64,000 bases of DNA from Ferruginibacter sp. (lineage in GTDB: Bacteria; Bacteroidota; Bacteroidia; Chitinophagales; Chitinophagaceae): assembly GCA_013141115.1 (NCBI GenBank), contig JABFRP010000004.1:310001-374000 (forward strand). The letters run 5' to 3'. Numbering within the stretch: the first letter of the stretch is position 1; each line of letters begins with the position of its first letter. Shown one piece after another: positions 62,824-64,000 of this stretch. The translations under genes were made by a program, and so were the position numbers. The notes beneath the pieces were generated by a model. It did not search any database and was not told the DNA's origin. It worked only from the letters and a program-made list of their open reading frames with translations.

Positions 62824-63672
62824 TTACTTATCGGCAGCAGGGTATAATAGCCTGAATGCATTAAAAACAGCCTGGTGTGTTACCGTTGCATGATCTTCCT
62901 GCGGCAGATAATCAAAATACACCAGTACGTTTTTATTTTTGGCCGCCTTAAGTTTATCGGCCAGTATATTGGCATCCACTTCCATTACATGATTGCCTTT
63001 GCCGGGCCCAAGCCCTTCTTTACCCACACCAATATAAATGGCGGTTGGGCGGGCAAAACTATCTTGTAATACCTGTGATTTTTTTTGCAGCAACGAGCCA
63101 TCATTCCACCATAAACTGGGGCTAACAATAATATATTTATTAAAGAGAGCTGGTTGTGTAAATAAAATTTCTGTTGCTAAAAGGCCGCCTAAAGATTGCC
63201 CGATGATGGTTTTAGAAGCATTGGTTTTATATTTCTTTTCAATAAAAGGCTGCAGTTCTTTTTGTATAAAAGCAATAAATTTTGCAGAACCGCCGGAAGT
63301 GGGAAAAGTTTTTTTGTCTTCTGCAATAGTTGTTGGGTAGGTAAAATCTCTGCGCCGGTCCACATTGGCAATACCTACTACAATAGATTTAGGTACCCGG
63401 TTTATCCACGGAAAATTATTGTATTGTACCAGCCCTGTAATATGAATAAAGTCTTCATCTGCCGAGCCATCCAGCAAATAAATTACCGGGTAAGTAGCGC
63501 TGTCCTTTTGCTGGTAGCCCTCGGGTAAATAAATATTTACAATTCTTTTTTCCTGTAATTGCACCGATTGAATTTCTTCAATTACCCCTAAAACAAATGG
63601 TTTAGGGGTTTGTGCAATGGTAACAACATTAACTGCAAAAAGTAATAACAGAAAGAAGATTTTTTTTTTCAT
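62824..63672 (-). CDS. Alpha/beta hydrolase, esterase of the IroE/Fes (esterase D-like) type, secreted
   Basis: A 282-residue exported esterase with a signal peptide (about 1-20, ending TIAQ). Motifs: YPVIYLLDGSADEDF (oxyanion region), nucleophile S160 in IIGQSLGG, and a late histidine in EDHATVTH. Family members cleave siderophore lactones, acetyl or feruloyl esters. No iron-uptake gene is next to it, so a carbohydrate esterase role is equally possible. Periplasmic or surface location is expected. Confidence 0.87.
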   Translation of the reverse strand: MKKKIFFLLLLFAVNVVTIAQTPKPFVLGVIEEIQSVQLQEKRIVNIYLPEGYQQKDSATYPVIYLLDGSADEDFIHITGLVQYNNFPWINRVPKSIVVGIANVDRRRDFTYPTTIAEDKKTFPTSGGSAKFIAFIQKELQPFIEKKYKTNASKTIIGQSLGGLLATEILFTQPALFNKYIIVSPSLWWNDGSLLQKKSQVLQDSFARPTAIYIGVGKEGLGPGKGNHVMEVDANILADKLKAAKNKNVLVYFDYLPQEDHATVTHQAVFNAFRLLYPAADK

Positions 63673-63804
63673 TGGTATTATTTAGGTTGTAATAATTTCT
63701 ATTTGCCTGTGATTTTTATTTCCATTTTAAATCTCTCATAATACCCATAAGCTTTTGCAGTTCAGTTAATAATTTTTTTAAAGCATTAGCAATGTATAAA
63801 ATAA

Positions 63805-64000
63805 TTAGTTCACGGATTTATTTTGCTTGCCAACCCTTTCCAGTAGTAGTATGGTAATCACTCCAAGTGTGTAGGCCAAAAGATCCAGCCATTCAAATCC
63901 ATAGCCAATAACTGTTTTGGCAAGCCGGTTGCCTGCCAGGCCCAGCCTGTCAACAATATTAAAATATTGCAGCACTTCAATAGTATAGGAAAATAATAAT
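63805..64000 (-). CDS. DUF2809 family membrane protein, partial (N-terminus outside window)
   Basis: Reading the minus strand from the window edge gives about 64 C-terminal residues ending at a TAA (63805-63807). The segments FSYTIEVLQYF, VDRLGLAGNRLA and YGFEWLDLLAYTLGV match the end of DUF2809 proteins, small membrane proteins with about four helices. The last helix (about LLAYTLGVITILLLE) and a basic tail are visible. The start lies beyond 64000. Confidence 0.8.
   Translation of the reverse strand, partial: LLFSYTIEVLQYFNIVDRLGLAGNRLAKTVIGYGFEWLDLLAYTLGVITILLLERVGKQNKSVN

Noticed and set aside
1..64000. CRISPR arrays, insertion sequences or prophage genes
   Set aside because: No regularly spaced direct repeats, transposase, integrase, capsid or terminase motifs were seen on either strand.

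Overview
The window reads as a chromosomal segment of a Bacteroidota bacterium, most likely a member of the Chitinophagaceae. The reasons are the many signal peptides ending in a short A-Q cleavage site, a type IX secretion (Por) C-terminal sorting domain, TonB receptor/DUF4249 and ECF sigma/FecR/STN modules, LytTR and AraC regulators, sparse Shine-Dalgarno sites, and promoter candidates of the TTTG-N19/20-TAnnTTTG type. No rRNA gene, complete tRNA, transposase, integrase or CRISPR array is visible.

The window falls into two halves that differ in base composition and gene content, meeting near 35.3 kb. The left half (1 to about 35.3 kb) is AT-rich, with long spacers and an assorted accessory gene set: a membrane dipeptidase, a CocE-type hydrolase, a GNAT acetyltransferase, a GH16-like protein, three AraC-family or LytTR-type regulatory loci, a phosphodiesterase with a decayed second copy behind it, a VOC/SRPBCC/small-membrane-protein group, two ECF sigma systems (14.2-16.1 kb and 24.2-27.7 kb), a DUF4249/TonB-receptor pair, lipoproteins, and a secreted beta-helix protein carrying a T9SS tail. 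The junction at 35.28-35.35 kb holds a fragment like the 3' end of a tRNA or tmRNA followed by a strong palindromic terminator, which could be the scar of an old integration.

The right half is richer in GC and mostly metabolic. A fused trehalose-6-phosphate synthase/phosphatase gene, broken by one base in an A7 run, is divergent from an atypical arabinose-isomerase-like gene and a GH43 glycosidase. Then comes a pentose locus of about 12.5 kb: an AraC regulator (minus strand) divergent from xylB-xylA-HAD-araB-araD-galM-GH127-araA-sodium/sugar symporter (plus strand). Together these release L-arabinose and xylose from polymers (GH43, GH127), equilibrate anomers (GalM), import the sugar with sodium, and convert arabinose (AraA, AraB, AraD) and xylose (XylA, XylB) to D-xylulose 5-phosphate. 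Long perfect palindromes with 5-base loops separate or end several transcription units.

The last 8 kb hold a YitT-family membrane protein, a TPR protein, a four-gene unit (unknown protein, six-span membrane protein, NarL-type histidine kinase, LuxR-type response regulator), an outer-membrane beta-barrel protein, an IroE/Fes-like esterase, and the C-terminal end of a DUF2809 protein cut by the window edge.
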